From an uncultured Eubacteriales bacterium (GTDB lineage Bacteria > Bacillota > Clostridia > Oscillospirales > CAG-272): a stretch of 18,776 nt of DNA. Position numbers and translations under genes: made by a program. The DNA is taken from contig CAKTAA010000042.1 of assembly GCA_934526185.1 (NCBI GenBank), forward strand, positions 1 to 18,776. Direction: 5' to 3'. Below are positions 1 through 7,283 of this stretch, one piece after another. Position 1 is the stretch's first letter, and each line of letters starts with the position of its first letter. The notes under the pieces are model-generated. The model was not told where the DNA came from. It worked only from the letters and a program-made list of their open reading frames with translations, and did not search any database.

Positions 1-112
1 ACAGAAACGCTTGTGGGAAATGATTGACTTCATCAACAAGGCTATACAATTCTGCAAAAAGACTAAAATTATATGTATTTATTTATATTTTTTGAAAATT
101 TTATTTTATATA

Positions 113-141
113 TTGATTTTCAACATAATTTATGATATACT
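113..141 (+). promoter_or_regulatory. Sigma-A-type promoter for the winged-helix regulator
   Basis: TTGATT at 113-118 and TATACT at 136-141 are separated by exactly 17 bp in a very AT-rich stretch. The predicted start of transcription is about 25 bases upstream of the GTG start at 175. It would drive the regulator and the small peptide gene behind it. Confidence 0.7.
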
Positions 142-174
142 ACAATCACAAACTATATTGAAAGGGAGCTTTAT

Positions 175-1212
175 GTGAAAAATATAAAATACATAAAAGA
201 GCCTGGGTATATATATGACTTGTTTTTCTTGTTTGTATTGCATTTTAATAAAGACTTTTGCCTAACCAATTTTATAGATTATAGTAAGCCTGCAGAGGAA
301 ACAGATTATTTCAATAAAATAGAAAACGATTTCAATGATATCTCCGAAGATCTGTTCTTGTTTTTCTACCTAAAAGACAATGTTACATGTTTTATGACAC
401 AATATTATTATGAAGCATTTAGTCCTTATTTTACAACGACGTATAATTTAGAAATGGTGCAGTCTGCGCTGAGAAATACCGATGAAGTTATATCAAATTT
501 AATAAAGTATTATTTTATGGATATCTCAGAAGCCGAGCTGAATGAATGTAAAAGATCGGTAACGGCAATGGGCAGATTGATACGGGATTCGTCATACAAT
601 GATAAGCTGAAAAGCCATCTGTATTCGTTTTTTTTAGAACCGGTACCGTTCATTCAAAAATTATCATATGAGTTGATGAAAAATGAATTTGCACTTTCTC
701 AGTTTTACAACAAAAACTATAATAAGGTTACAGAAATTCAAGGGCAGATTGACATTCAGGATTTGACCAACAAGTTGAAACAATGTAAATCATATGAAAT
801 TGATTTAGATACGTTTAATGATATTTATATATCAATGTGCAGTTTGTTTCAAAATTGTATACGTGTTCAATTTTACTTGGAAAAAACTGTGATATTGCTT
901 GGAGTTAATTATAAAGCATATATTAATTATTTGATATGTATGACAACTCTTCCAGAAATTGACACCTTTGGAAATGCGATATCTGAAGCCAACAGAGTAG
1001 ATATACTTGATTTGATTGTTCAAAAAAATGAAATTACAATAAAAGATATTGAACAGGAACTTGGAATTACAGGAACAAATGCTTATTATCATCTTTCATT
1101 AATGATCAAAGCAAATTTGATTCAGACAAGGAACCAAGGAAGAACTGTTTTATATAGTATCAATCGTCAGTATGTTAGTTCAGTATGTAAAATACTAAAC
1201 AAATATACATAA
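175..1212 (+). CDS. Regulator with C-terminal ArsR-like winged helix
   Basis: This 345-aa protein is probably a DNA-binding regulator. Its last 80 residues or so (from RVDILDLI) read as an ArsR/SmtB-type winged helix: EITIKDIEQELGIT, a recognition helix with NAYYHLSLM, and a wing with TRNQGRTVLYSI. The first 260 residues are rich in Phe and Tyr, with no membrane segment or family I can name; they may form a ligand- or peptide-sensing domain. The start is GTG at 175: the nearby ATG at 173 is out of frame and runs straight into TGA, and an AAAGGGAG ribosome site lies at 160-167. Codons end mostly in A or T, unlike the genes further right, which suggests acquired DNA. The next gene, 25 bp downstream on the same strand, encodes a 36-aa peptide, so the regulator may control or sense that peptide. 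The fold call is firm; the role is inferred. Confidence 0.8.
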   Translation: MKNIKYIKEPGYIYDLFFLFVLHFNKDFCLTNFIDYSKPAEETDYFNKIENDFNDISEDLFLFFYLKDNVTCFMTQYYYEAFSPYFTTTYNLEMVQSALRNTDEVISNLIKYYFMDISEAELNECKRSVTAMGRLIRDSSYNDKLKSHLYSFFLEPVPFIQKLSYELMKNEFALSQFYNKNYNKVTEIQGQIDIQDLTNKLKQCKSYEIDLDTFNDIYISMCSLFQNCIRVQFYLEKTVILLGVNYKAYINYLICMTTLPEIDTFGNAISEANRVDILDLIVQKNEITIKDIEQELGITGTNAYYHLSLMIKANLIQTRNQGRTVLYSINRQYVSSVCKILNKYT

Positions 1213-1237
1213 AATACCCGAAAGGAGACATAGTACA

Positions 1238-1348
1238 ATGAAAGCATGGAAAAAGCCCTCAGTGATAACATTAGTAGAAACAAAGTTATCAAAATATATT
1301 AAAGCGGCAGCAAGGTCGGGCGTAATTTGTCCAACTCAATTCAGATAA
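1238..1348 (+). CDS. 36-aa peptide, candidate RiPP precursor or signal peptide
   Basis: This short ORF starts with ATG at 1238, ten bases after a strong AAAGGAG (1221-1227), and ends at TAA (1346-1348). The N-terminal MKAWKKPSVITL has an aromatic-x-x-Pro pattern like that of many leader peptides of ribosomally made, modified peptides. A charged amphipathic stretch follows (ETKLSKYIKAAA), then a short C-terminal core-like segment, RSGVICPTQFR, with one Cys, one Ser and one Thr. Lasso chemistry is unlikely because no Asp or Glu follows the presumed core start; a thioether or thiolactone product through the single Cys is possible. No modifying enzyme, protease or exporter adjoins it on this strand. 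It sits directly behind the winged-helix regulator and before a hairpin. The ORF and its ribosome site are seen in the sequence; the precursor role is inference. Confidence 0.55.
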   Translation: MKAWKKPSVITLVETKLSKYIKAAARSGVICPTQFR

Positions 1349-1369
1349 TTGGAATTTAAGCACATCACA

Positions 1370-1410
1370 GCGCAAAGTTGCTATTATAGCGAACTTTGCG
1401 CCGTTTTCTT
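1370..1410 (+). terminator. Long hairpin with T-rich tail
   Basis: A 10-bp perfect stem (1370-1379 with 1392-1401, GCGCAAAGTT/AACTTTGCGC) is capped by a further GCTA/TAGC pairing and followed by CGTTTTCTTT. It sits 21 bp after the small peptide gene and is a good candidate terminator for the two-gene unit. It could also serve the convergent minus-strand gene ending at 1534. Confidence 0.7.
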
Positions 1411-1533
1411 TCCATGTGGGTTTGAGAAATTGAACAAACACACGGGGCACCTTCCATACGCAGCGCCCCGTGTAAAGGAAATCTTTCCTCTCCAAAATTT
1501 ATAATGAATTCCAACTCTAAAGGTCCGATATCG

Positions 1534-1935
1534 CTAATCTTTGGCGGAATGCTGACAGGCGCCTCCCTCAAAGAAACCGTTCAAATCCATCCGCCAGACA
1601 TTGTCGTCCTCCGAAAGCCGAAAGCCGATTCGTTTGAGCAGCATTGCGTCTGCCTCCGTACCGATATACTCTGCCTGATGCACGCCGCATAAATCAATAA
1701 AATTGAGCGTCTGGCGCCCCATGATAAACAAAGCGTCCCGATCGTCGGAATCCTCCGAGTTTTTCAGGTCGCAAAGCAGCCCCCGATTATCACGGATAAC
1801 AAACTGACAGATTCCGACGAACTTGCCGTTGTCAACGGCACGATACGCCATCATATCCGCGTCAAAGACTACACCGCACCGGCGGCACAGCTCCTCCTGC
1901 TCTTCTTTGGTTGGAATCGGTTGAATCAGCAGCAT
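1534..1935 (-). CDS. GNAT-like N-acetyltransferase-fold protein
   Basis: The 133-aa product has the feel of a small GNAT protein. It has a strand DNGKFVGICQF (res 35-45), a partner strand RGLLCDLKN, a helix region DRDALFIMGRQTLNFI, and the common closing motif LLKRIGFRL (res 99-107) with a last strand VWRMDL. The usual R/Q-x-x-G-x-G/A pyrophosphate loop for acetyl-CoA is not evident, so activity is uncertain and it may be a degenerate family member. The ATG at 1935 is the first possible start after an in-frame TGA, but no Shine-Dalgarno is visible before it. It lies 66 bp behind rluB on the same strand and may be read from that transcript. The substrate cannot be told. Confidence 0.55.
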   Translation of the reverse strand: MLLIQPIPTKEEQEELCRRCGVVFDADMMAYRAVDNGKFVGICQFVIRDNRGLLCDLKNSEDSDDRDALFIMGRQTLNFIDLCGVHQAEYIGTEADAMLLKRIGFRLSEDDNVWRMDLNGFFEGGACQHSAKD

Positions 1936-2001
1936 AAAATAATCTATATTGCATCAAACATATCCAAAACGAAATTGCCGGATACGGTTTTGCAAATCCT
2001 C

Positions 2002-2754
2002 TCATTTTTTTCTATTTGTGTCCTCTTGAATCCCTAAGGCGCGCTTTTGACCGCTTGTCAGCGGAACCCATTTTCCGGGACGGAGACTTCCCAGACGAAC
2101 GTCTCCGATCGCAATACGCTGAAGCCGTATGATATCCAAACCGCATTGCTCGCACATTTTCCGTATCTGTCTGTTGCGGCCTTCAAACAGCTCCATGCGC
2201 AGAACGGTGCTCCCGCCGCCGCGTGACACGACGGATACATGAACAGGACGTATCCGGTAGCCGTCGAGCAGCAGCGGCTGCTGAAGCTCATACAGCGATT
2301 CCGGTGAAATTTCCCCCTTGAGTTTTACATGGTAAATTTTGGGAATCTCATGCCTCGGATGCATCATCCTGTTGGCAAATTCCCCGTCGTTTGTCAGCAG
2401 CAGCAGGCCTTCTGAATCCATATCCAGCCGACCTACCGGATATACGCGGGCGCCGGTATCCTGTATCAGTTCGCTGATACAGGGCCTTCCGCGCTCATCG
2501 TTCAGCGTCGTTACATAACCGCGCGGCTTGTTCAGCATGAGGTAGCATTTGCGGATGCCGTGCTCACTCTGCAATACCTTTCGGCCTCCGTACAGCACGG
2601 TATCCCGCGCGGGATTTACTTTCTGGCCGAGCTCCGCCGGGCGGCCGTTTAACAAAACACGGCCTGCTCTGATTTCATCCTCGGCAGCTCTGCGCGACAT
2701 GAGGCCGCAGTCTGACATCCATTTCTGTATTCTTACAGATTTTTCCTCTTCCAT
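2002..2754 (-). CDS. rluB: 23S rRNA pseudouridine synthase, RluB/RsuA family
   Basis: The enzyme isomerises a uridine in rRNA to pseudouridine. The 250-aa product has an N-terminal S4 RNA-binding domain (about res 7-52, IQKWMSDCGLMSRR) and a catalytic domain with LNKPRGYVTT, the active-site motif GRLDMDSEGLLLLTNDG carrying the catalytic Asp at 111, and the closing family motif EGRNRQIRKM. I chose ATG at 2754 because a GGAGTG ribosome site lies eight bases upstream and MEEEKSVRIQKW is where the S4 domain should begin; a longer in-frame start at 2859 would overlap the end of dacB. It follows dacB by 44 bp on the same strand, matching the known Bacillus linkage of dacB and rluB. RsuA and RluB are hard to separate by eye; context favours RluB. 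Confidence 0.9.
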   Translation of the reverse strand: MEEEKSVRIQKWMSDCGLMSRRAAEDEIRAGRVLLNGRPAELGQKVNPARDTVLYGGRKVLQSEHGIRKCYLMLNKPRGYVTTLNDERGRPCISELIQDTGARVYPVGRLDMDSEGLLLLTNDGEFANRMMHPRHEIPKIYHVKLKGEISPESLYELQQPLLLDGYRIRPVHVSVVSRGGGSTVLRMELFEGRNRQIRKMCEQCGLDIIRLQRIAIGDVRLGSLRPGKWVPLTSGQKRALGIQEDTNRKK

Positions 2755-2798
2755 CTTATTTTCACTCCATATACACGGAAAATCTCCGGGCCAAGCCT

Positions 2799-3974
2799 TT
2801 ATCCGATGCCAAACAGTCCCAACAGCCATTGCCAGAATCCGCCGCTTTTTTCCGGACATTCGACATTTTCTTCCGCGACAATCGGCGTGGACGCGACCGC
2901 TGTGCCCGCCCGGTAAAACACAACCCGTCCGATTTCACACCCTGCCTCAACAGGAGCATACAAAAAGCGATCCATTTCCACCACCGCTTTTACGCTGTCG
3001 TCTTTTTTCATCATAACGGCAGAGAGCGGTTCTGGATTGGACGCTGTGACCGTGTCGGTCACGCCGCCCACAACCGGCACCTTCAAGGTATATTCTCCGG
3101 CTTCCGCCAGCACTCTCTGCTCACAACAGGAAAAACCGTAATCGAAAAGATTCATGTGATCATTCCAGTCATCCGGCGCGTCAAGCGTGACGCAAATCAG
3201 TGTAACGCCGTCGCGCTCTGCGGCCGATACCAGGCATCGCCCGCTCTTCTTGGTAAAGCCGGTTTTTACCCCGATGGCACCTTTATAAAGCTTCAGCAGC
3301 TTGTTGTGATTGATAAGCAGCCGCGTACCTTCGCCGTTTCTCAGCGGAATTTCCATTCGGTAAGTCGAGACAATCTCCCTGAAGGTTTCATTTTTCAGTG
3401 CATAAGCTGTCAGCTTTGCCAAATCATAGGCGGTAGTTTTGTGATTTTCGTTATCCAAGCCGTGGGGATTGGTAAAGGAGGTATTTTCGAGGCCGAGTTC
3501 ACGCGCTTTTGCGTTCATCATATCCGCAAAAGCCTCTACGTTTCCGGCCACATCCACTGCAATGGCCGTGGCGGCATCATTGGCGCTCTCAAGCATCAGC
3601 GCATATAAGAGCTGTTCAAGCGAGAGGCGTTCTCCTTCGTAGAGATACACCGAGGAACCCTCAATTCCGACCGCCTCTTCCGAGACGATCACTTCTTTAG
3701 ACATTTCGCCGGCTTCCAGAGCGACGAGAGCCGTCATGATTTTTGTCGTACTGGCCATCGGCCGTATTTCTTCGGAATTTTTCTCATAAACGATGCTGCC
3801 GGTTTCCGCCTCCAGAAGCACGGCGCACCGGGCGGAGACGTTCAGAAGCGTTGTATCCACGGCAACAGCTCCGTCCGGATCCTCTCCCGGTATATCGGGA
3901 CCGGAGGCGGAGACCGCAAAGCATAGAAAAACGGTCAGAGACAAAATCAGAGCACACAGTCGTTTGATGTTCAT
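2799..3974 (-). CDS. dacB: Serine-type D-Ala-D-Ala carboxypeptidase (DacB-like penicillin-binding protein)
   Basis: This enzyme trims the terminal D-alanine from peptidoglycan stem peptides outside the cell. In 391 aa it has a signal peptide (res 1-23, MNIKRLCALILSLTVFL), the catalytic SxxK box (S75-T-T-K78), the SxN box (S130-A-N132) and the KTG box (K237-T-G239). A C-terminal PBP5-like beta domain follows, then a hydrophobic tail GFWQWLLGLFGIG that likely anchors it on the membrane face. DDWNDHMNLFDYG near res 268-280 is typical of the Bacillus DacB branch, which acts on spore cortex. ATG 3974 is chosen because it begins the signal peptide; AAAGGA lies 12 bases upstream, rather far, and an in-frame GTG at 3995 is the alternative. 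The neighbours gerW and rluB fit the conserved sporulation neighbourhood, although spmA and spmB are absent. Confidence 0.9.
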   Translation of the reverse strand: MNIKRLCALILSLTVFLCFAVSASGPDIPGEDPDGAVAVDTTLLNVSARCAVLLEAETGSIVYEKNSEEIRPMASTTKIMTALVALEAGEMSKEVIVSEEAVGIEGSSVYLYEGERLSLEQLLYALMLESANDAATAIAVDVAGNVEAFADMMNAKARELGLENTSFTNPHGLDNENHKTTAYDLAKLTAYALKNETFREIVSTYRMEIPLRNGEGTRLLINHNKLLKLYKGAIGVKTGFTKKSGRCLVSAAERDGVTLICVTLDAPDDWNDHMNLFDYGFSCCEQRVLAEAGEYTLKVPVVGGVTDTVTASNPEPLSAVMMKKDDSVKAVVEMDRFLYAPVEAGCEIGRVVFYRAGTAVASTPIVAEENVECPEKSGGFWQWLLGLFGIG

Positions 3975-3996
3975 GGAATTAGCCCGTCCTTTCACA

Positions 3997-4040
3997 CCGG
4001 CTGAAATATATTTCGGCCGGTCATTTGTTTGATACAAATG
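3997..4040. promoter_or_regulatory. Two stacked inverted repeats in the dacB leader
   Basis: Bases 3997-4020 form a 24-bp near-perfect palindrome, with arms beginning CCGGC and a GAAATATATTTC centre; 11 of 12 positions pair. Directly next to it, CATTTG (4022-4027) and CAAATG (4035-4040) form a second inverted repeat with a 7-bp spacer. Both lie 23-66 bp upstream of the dacB start. They could be operators or, if transcribed, 5' hairpins. No clear vegetative promoter was found here, so the site is noted on symmetry alone. Confidence 0.35.
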
Positions 4041-4191
4041 TATGACAAGCTATACCATTTTAGAAGAGGGAAGATACAGGAATTTGAATTTTGAAATAAG
4101 CAAAGCAGAGTTCATAGCCGAACGCAGTTTTTTTGCTATGAAAATACAGGAGCTGTGAAAAGCAGGCATGCACAGGTGAAGCCGTGACGGC

Positions 4192-4692
4192 TCAAGAAGT
4201 GAAAAACTCATCTGTTTCCGTTTCGAGTGCCGCCTCTTCCTTTTGTTCTTCATCGGAATCCGAAGCATCCTCTTCTGATTTGTCAGTCTTTTTGGAAAAA
4301 ATGGCTTTGATTTTTGAAAGAATGTCAGGCGTTTTGTCAAGCAGAGAGTTAATATTTGAACCCAAATCATTCTGGACGTTCATAGGATTGCTGACGCTCA
4401 GCATTTCCACGTCGCCGCTCGGCTTGATGATGAGAAATGCGACCGGCACCACAGTCAGTCCGGTTCCGCCTCCGCCGCCAAAGTTCATCTGACCGGCCTT
4501 TGCCTCCTTCGCATTTTTGCCGAGATAATCCAGACCGCCGGAAGCAAGGCCGACAGAGACTTTGGAAACAGGCAAAATCGCCGTACCGTTCGGCGTTTGG
4601 ATCATTTCTCCAATAATGGTATTGGCATCAACGATGCTTTTGATCTCCTCAAGGGACTTTTGGATGATGTCGCTGATTTTGGTTTCCGCCAT
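4192..4692 (-). CDS. gerW: GerW family sporulation protein (YtfJ)
   Basis: GerW/YtfJ proteins are forespore products needed for normal spore germination in Bacillus; the biochemical activity is not known. The 166-aa protein shows the family body: an N-terminal helix (SDIIQKSLEEIKSIVDANTIIG), the strand PNGTAILPVSKVSVGLASGG, the glycine-rich run FGGGGGTGLTVVPVAFL (res 71-87), and KPSGDVEML. After res 135 comes a low-complexity acidic tail rich in Glu, Asp and Ser, a common but variable feature. ATG 4692 is chosen because AAAGGA lies nine bases upstream and MAETKISDII matches where the family begins; the frame stays open upstream to 4845 but that part reads as leader. It has its own promoter at 4817-4845 and lies just upstream of dacB. 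It is good evidence that the host forms spores. Confidence 0.92.
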   Translation of the reverse strand: MAETKISDIIQKSLEEIKSIVDANTIIGEMIQTPNGTAILPVSKVSVGLASGGLDYLGKNAKEAKAGQMNFGGGGGTGLTVVPVAFLIIKPSGDVEMLSVSNPMNVQNDLGSNINSLLDKTPDILSKIKAIFSKKTDKSEEDASDSDEEQKEEAALETETDEFFTS

Positions 4693-4816
4693 ATTGATTT
4701 TCCTTTCTTTCAAGAAATGATGATATGCCGGGACGAAAGAACCTGTAGAAACGCATTCCCTTAAAAATCGGTATGAAATTGTGGGGAAAAGCTTCTCTAT
4801 CAATTTATTGCTTTCT

Positions 4817-4845
4817 ATTATACACCATAATCGAGAGTCATGCAA
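4817..4845 (-). promoter_or_regulatory. Promoter for gerW
   Basis: On the minus strand TTGCAT (4845-4840) and TATAAT (4822-4817) are spaced by 17 bp. Transcription would start near 4810, giving a leader of about 115 bases before gerW. A vegetative-type promoter here is slightly surprising for a gene that is forespore-expressed in Bacillus. Confidence 0.7.
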
Positions 4846-4917
4846 GAGGAGAGTTGTTTCTATTTTTTAAGGAGCAGCAAAAAACTATGATAATTTGGCT
4901 TTGAAGCGGCGCAGGTC

Positions 4918-4946
4918 TTGTGGGATACTGCTTTTTATGATACAAT
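4918..4946 (+). promoter_or_regulatory. Promoter for the kinase-like gene
   Basis: TTGTGG (4918-4923), a 17-bp spacer and TACAAT (4941-4946) lie about 80 bp upstream of the GTG start at 5025. The two promoters in this gap diverge, one towards gerW and one towards the kinase-like gene. Confidence 0.6.
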
Positions 4947-5024
4947 AACAGAAAATCTCATGCTGAAAAAGATCGCTGTGATGAAATGTCGGTATTTAAA
5001 TGTATCAATAAGGAGGAGAAGGCT

Positions 5025-5628
5025 GTGGCAAAACGTCACCGGAAGAAGGAGCGCATGAATAAAAAACCGCTGGTTGTTACTGTTTCTGCCATTTCCGGCG
5101 GTGGAAAAACAGCGGTAGTCAAAGCACTGACAAAAATTTTCAAAAGAGCAGCAGCCTTTTATTTTGACGATTATGAATATACCAGGCAGCCGGAGAGTAT
5201 CGGATACTGGATCGAAAACGGTGCCGATCCCGATGCGTGGGATTTGACTTTGATTGAAAATGATATAAAACACGCTGTACAGTCAGGGGAATATGACTTA
5301 TATATTCATTGACTATCCGTTCGGCAAAAGAGCGGGCTATGCGTTAAAGCCGCTCGTCGACATTGCCGCTTTTATTGATACGCCTCCCGATATTGCGCAG
5401 GTTAGGAGAGTCTTGAGAGATTACGGTGATGCCAATGCCAAAGACATTATCTGCGTACTGACCGCATACCTCTCCATCCGAAAATATTTTATCTATACCG
5501 ATGAGAATTTAAAGGACTATGATTTTATTATAGACGGAACGCAGTCTATAAGGGATATAACAGAAGTTATGAAAGAAAAAATCGAAAGCGTATACCGGAT
5601 AGAAAGACCGATAGATATATTAGCGTGA
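5025..5628 (+). pseudogene. P-loop nucleoside/uridine-kinase-like gene with a one-base frameshift
   Basis: Two overlapping frames together encode one P-loop kinase-like protein of about 200 aa. The first has a Walker A (AISGGGKT, about res 22-29), then FYFDDYEY, where kinases of this type place their catalytic acidic pair, and GADPDAWDL. It stops at 5312 just after GEYDLYIH. The second frame resumes with FIDYPFG and FIDTPPDIAQVRRVLRDYG and runs to 5628. Removing one T of the TT at 5298-5299 gives the smooth reading GEYDYIFIDYPFG, so a single insertion explains the break. GTG 5025 is chosen because AAGGAGG (5010-5016) sits eight bases upstream; ATG 5055 (MNKKPLVV) is the alternative. The rest of both halves is well preserved, so the lesion is recent, a sequencing error, or much less likely a recoding site. 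The exact substrate is unknown. Confidence 0.8.
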
Positions 5629-5651
5629 CGAACAATCCGGAATAACAGCAG

Positions 5652-5684
5652 ACACCCGTATGGCCGTGTAAAGCCGACGGGTGT
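5652..5684. terminator. Hairpin between convergent genes
   Basis: ACACCCGT (5652-5659) pairs with ACGGGTGT (5677-5684), with an inner GGC/GCC pair. It lies between the ends of the kinase-like gene (plus strand) and the ABC permease gene (minus strand). A true T-run is missing on both sides, so a bidirectional terminator is likely but not certain. Confidence 0.5.
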
Positions 5685-5722
5685 TATACTGTTCAAATGA
5701 GACTTTGAATTCATCATACGTT

Positions 5723-6451
5723 TTAGTTTTTCATTTGCCTCAGAAAAAGTATGACTGCAATTGCACAGGTCACGGCCGCGTATCCGGCTACCCAGAATAT
5801 ATGAGGAAAAATTCCGGCGTAATTGCCGTTTAAAACAGCCTTCTCCAGCTCTACCGCATGAACAAACGGCAGCGCATAAGCAATTCTTTTGAAAGTTCCG
5901 CCGACAAGCTCCAGATCAAACCAGACGCCGGAGAGCCATGCTGCCAGATTGGTCAGCAGCGCGCCGCAGATACCGCCCGCCTGCTTGACACTGAGAATAC
6001 TTCCGCAAAGCAGTCCGAGCGCAATAAAAAACAACGAAACAGGGATAATAAGAATTACGGCATACAGGCTATTGATATTTAAGGGAAGTCCGAGAATAAC
6101 GGCGGTCAAATAGCAGACGATACTTTGCGCCGCTGCTATCGGCAGCATGGGAAGAATATATCCGAAAATGAATTCCGCAGCCGTAAGCGGCGTGGTATAG
6201 AGTCTTTGCAGAATCGCACTTTCTCTGTCTTTTGCTATCAGTGTAGCGGAAAACAGTGTCATAAAGGACAGTCCGAATACAGTGATGCCCGGCGCAAGAC
6301 TGCCAATCTCAAACAGATCGACGGGGATATTCGCCTGTATAGCACTCAGCAGCAAAAGAAGAACGATCGGAAAACCCAGACCAAAGCACAAATTCAGGGG
6401 ATCCCGCAGTATTTCCTTCATCGTGCGTCCCGAAAAGGCAAGAAATCTCAT
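5723..6451 (-). CDS. ABC-2 type transporter permease
   Basis: The 242-aa protein is the membrane half of an ABC exporter. It starts with MRFLAFSGRTMKEILRDP, the usual cytoplasmic entry of ABC-2 permeases, followed by about six hydrophobic segments, among them GFPIVLLLLLSAI, FMTLFSATLIA, FIFGYILPMLPIAA, VILIIPVSLFFIALGLLCG and a last one near the C-terminus ending in VILFLRQ. The phrase AKDRESAILQRLYTTPLTAAEFIFGY (given here in part: DRESAILQRLYTTPL) is typical of ABC2_membrane proteins of the drug and antibiotic resistance class. ATG 6451 overlaps the stop of the ATPase gene by four bases (ATGA), and AGGAGG sits seven bases upstream, so the two are translationally coupled. A longer in-frame start at 6658 lies inside the ATPase gene and is rejected. 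The substrate cannot be read from the sequence. Confidence 0.92.
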   Translation of the reverse strand: MRFLAFSGRTMKEILRDPLNLCFGLGFPIVLLLLLSAIQANIPVDLFEIGSLAPGITVFGLSFMTLFSATLIAKDRESAILQRLYTTPLTAAEFIFGYILPMLPIAAAQSIVCYLTAVILGLPLNINSLYAVILIIPVSLFFIALGLLCGSILSVKQAGGICGALLTNLAAWLSGVWFDLELVGGTFKRIAYALPFVHAVELEKAVLNGNYAGIFPHIFWVAGYAAVTCAIAVILFLRQMKN

Positions 6452-7176
6452 TTGGAGTCCTCCTTTACGATACGGATAAAAACTTCCTCGAATCTGTCTG
6501 TGCCCGTCCGCTCTTTCATTTCCTCCGTGCTTCCCAAAGCAAGCAGCTTTCCATCCTTCATAATACCGATTCTGTCCGAAAGCATTTCCGCCTCTTCCAT
6601 ATAATGCGTAGTCAGAATAACGGTCGTTTCCCTCTTTAAAGAGCGGATGATATCCCATAAGTCGCTTCGCGCAAGCACGTCAAGCCCCAGAGTCGGCTCG
6701 TCAAGAAACAGTATTTCCGGTTCGCTTACGATAGCCATGGCAATGCTGAGCTTTCGCTGCCAGCCGCCGGAAAGTCTTCCTGCTTTTTTGCCCATAATTT
6801 TGCTCAAACCGAGACGCTCCGCAAGCGCGGCCGTTCGGCTGCGGCTCTTTTCCCTTGCAAAGCCGTGAACGCTGCACATCAGCTCCAGGTTTTCCTTTAC
6901 GTTCAGGTTCGGAGCGACAGCGGTTTCCTGCGGAGAGACACCTATAAGCGCTTTAACGGCCGCCGGATTGGAAACAATGCTGCAGCCATTGAGAAAGGCA
7001 TCACCGCTTGTAGGAGCCGTAAGGCAGGAGAGCATTTTAAGCGCGGTTGTCTTTCCGGCGCCGTTGACGCCGAGCAAGGCAAACAGCTCGCCTTTCTTTA
7101 TTGTCAAATTTAGGTTGTCAACGGCAGTAACATCCCTGTATTTCTTGGTCAGGCCGACAGTTTTAACAGCATCCAT
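6448..7176 (-). CDS. ABC transporter ATP-binding protein
   Basis: The 242-aa cytoplasmic ATPase powers the permease encoded just downstream. It carries Walker A GVNGAGKT (res 36-43), the Q-loop at Q83 (GVSPQET), signature LSGGW (res 135-139; Trp replaces the common Gln), Walker B ILFLDE (res 155-160) with EPTLGLD, and the switch His191 in TTHYMEEAE. The layout matches the DrrA/CcmA-like class that drives exporters of drugs, peptides or lipids. ATG 7176 is chosen because MDAVKTVGLTKKYRDV is the family's normal start; the ribosome site is weak (GAAGG 13 bases upstream), and an open frame up to 7419 runs into tetR in another frame. It lies 107 bp behind tetR and overlaps the permease start, so the three genes form one operon. 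Confidence 0.93.
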   Translation of the reverse strand: MDAVKTVGLTKKYRDVTAVDNLNLTIKKGELFALLGVNGAGKTTALKMLSCLTAPTSGDAFLNGCSIVSNPAAVKALIGVSPQETAVAPNLNVKENLELMCSVHGFAREKSRSRTAALAERLGLSKIMGKKAGRLSGGWQRKLSIAMAIVSEPEILFLDEPTLGLDVLARSDLWDIIRSLKRETTVILTTHYMEEAEMLSDRIGIMKDGKLLALGSTEEMKERTGTDRFEEVFIRIVKEDSK

Positions 7177-7283
7177 ATCAATTTCAATACCTTCGAAAGG
7201 CTTCCTTATCTTAAATTTAACTTTTGCAGCCGGATCCCGACTGAGCAAAGATTTGCAGAACCTGCGTGTGAAAAATGATTTCT

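Noticed and set aside
1..27. A short open frame at the left edge (TETLVGND then stop) that could be the tail of an upstream gene.
   Set aside because: Eight codons are too few, and another frame stays open through the same bases; nothing identifies it.
1315..1348. The peptide tail CPTQF as an AgrD-type thiolactone autoinducer.
   Set aside because: No AgrB-like gene is present, and the acidic C-terminal part found in AgrD precursors is absent. Kept only as a remote possibility.
2829..3608. A 259-codon plus-strand frame opposite dacB.
   Set aside because: It is the antisense shadow of dacB; it is His/Arg/Phe-rich with no domain logic, while the minus-strand frame carries all three penicillin-binding motifs.
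4045..4075. Sporulation-sigma-like promoter before dacB (CATACAT on the minus strand).
   Set aside because: The -10-like bases have no convincing -35 partner at the right distance for sigma E, F or G.
5723..6658. Permease read from an upstream in-frame start at 6658.
   Set aside because: The extra 69 residues lie inside the ATPase gene in another frame; the ATG at 6451 has a strong ribosome site and ATGA overlap.
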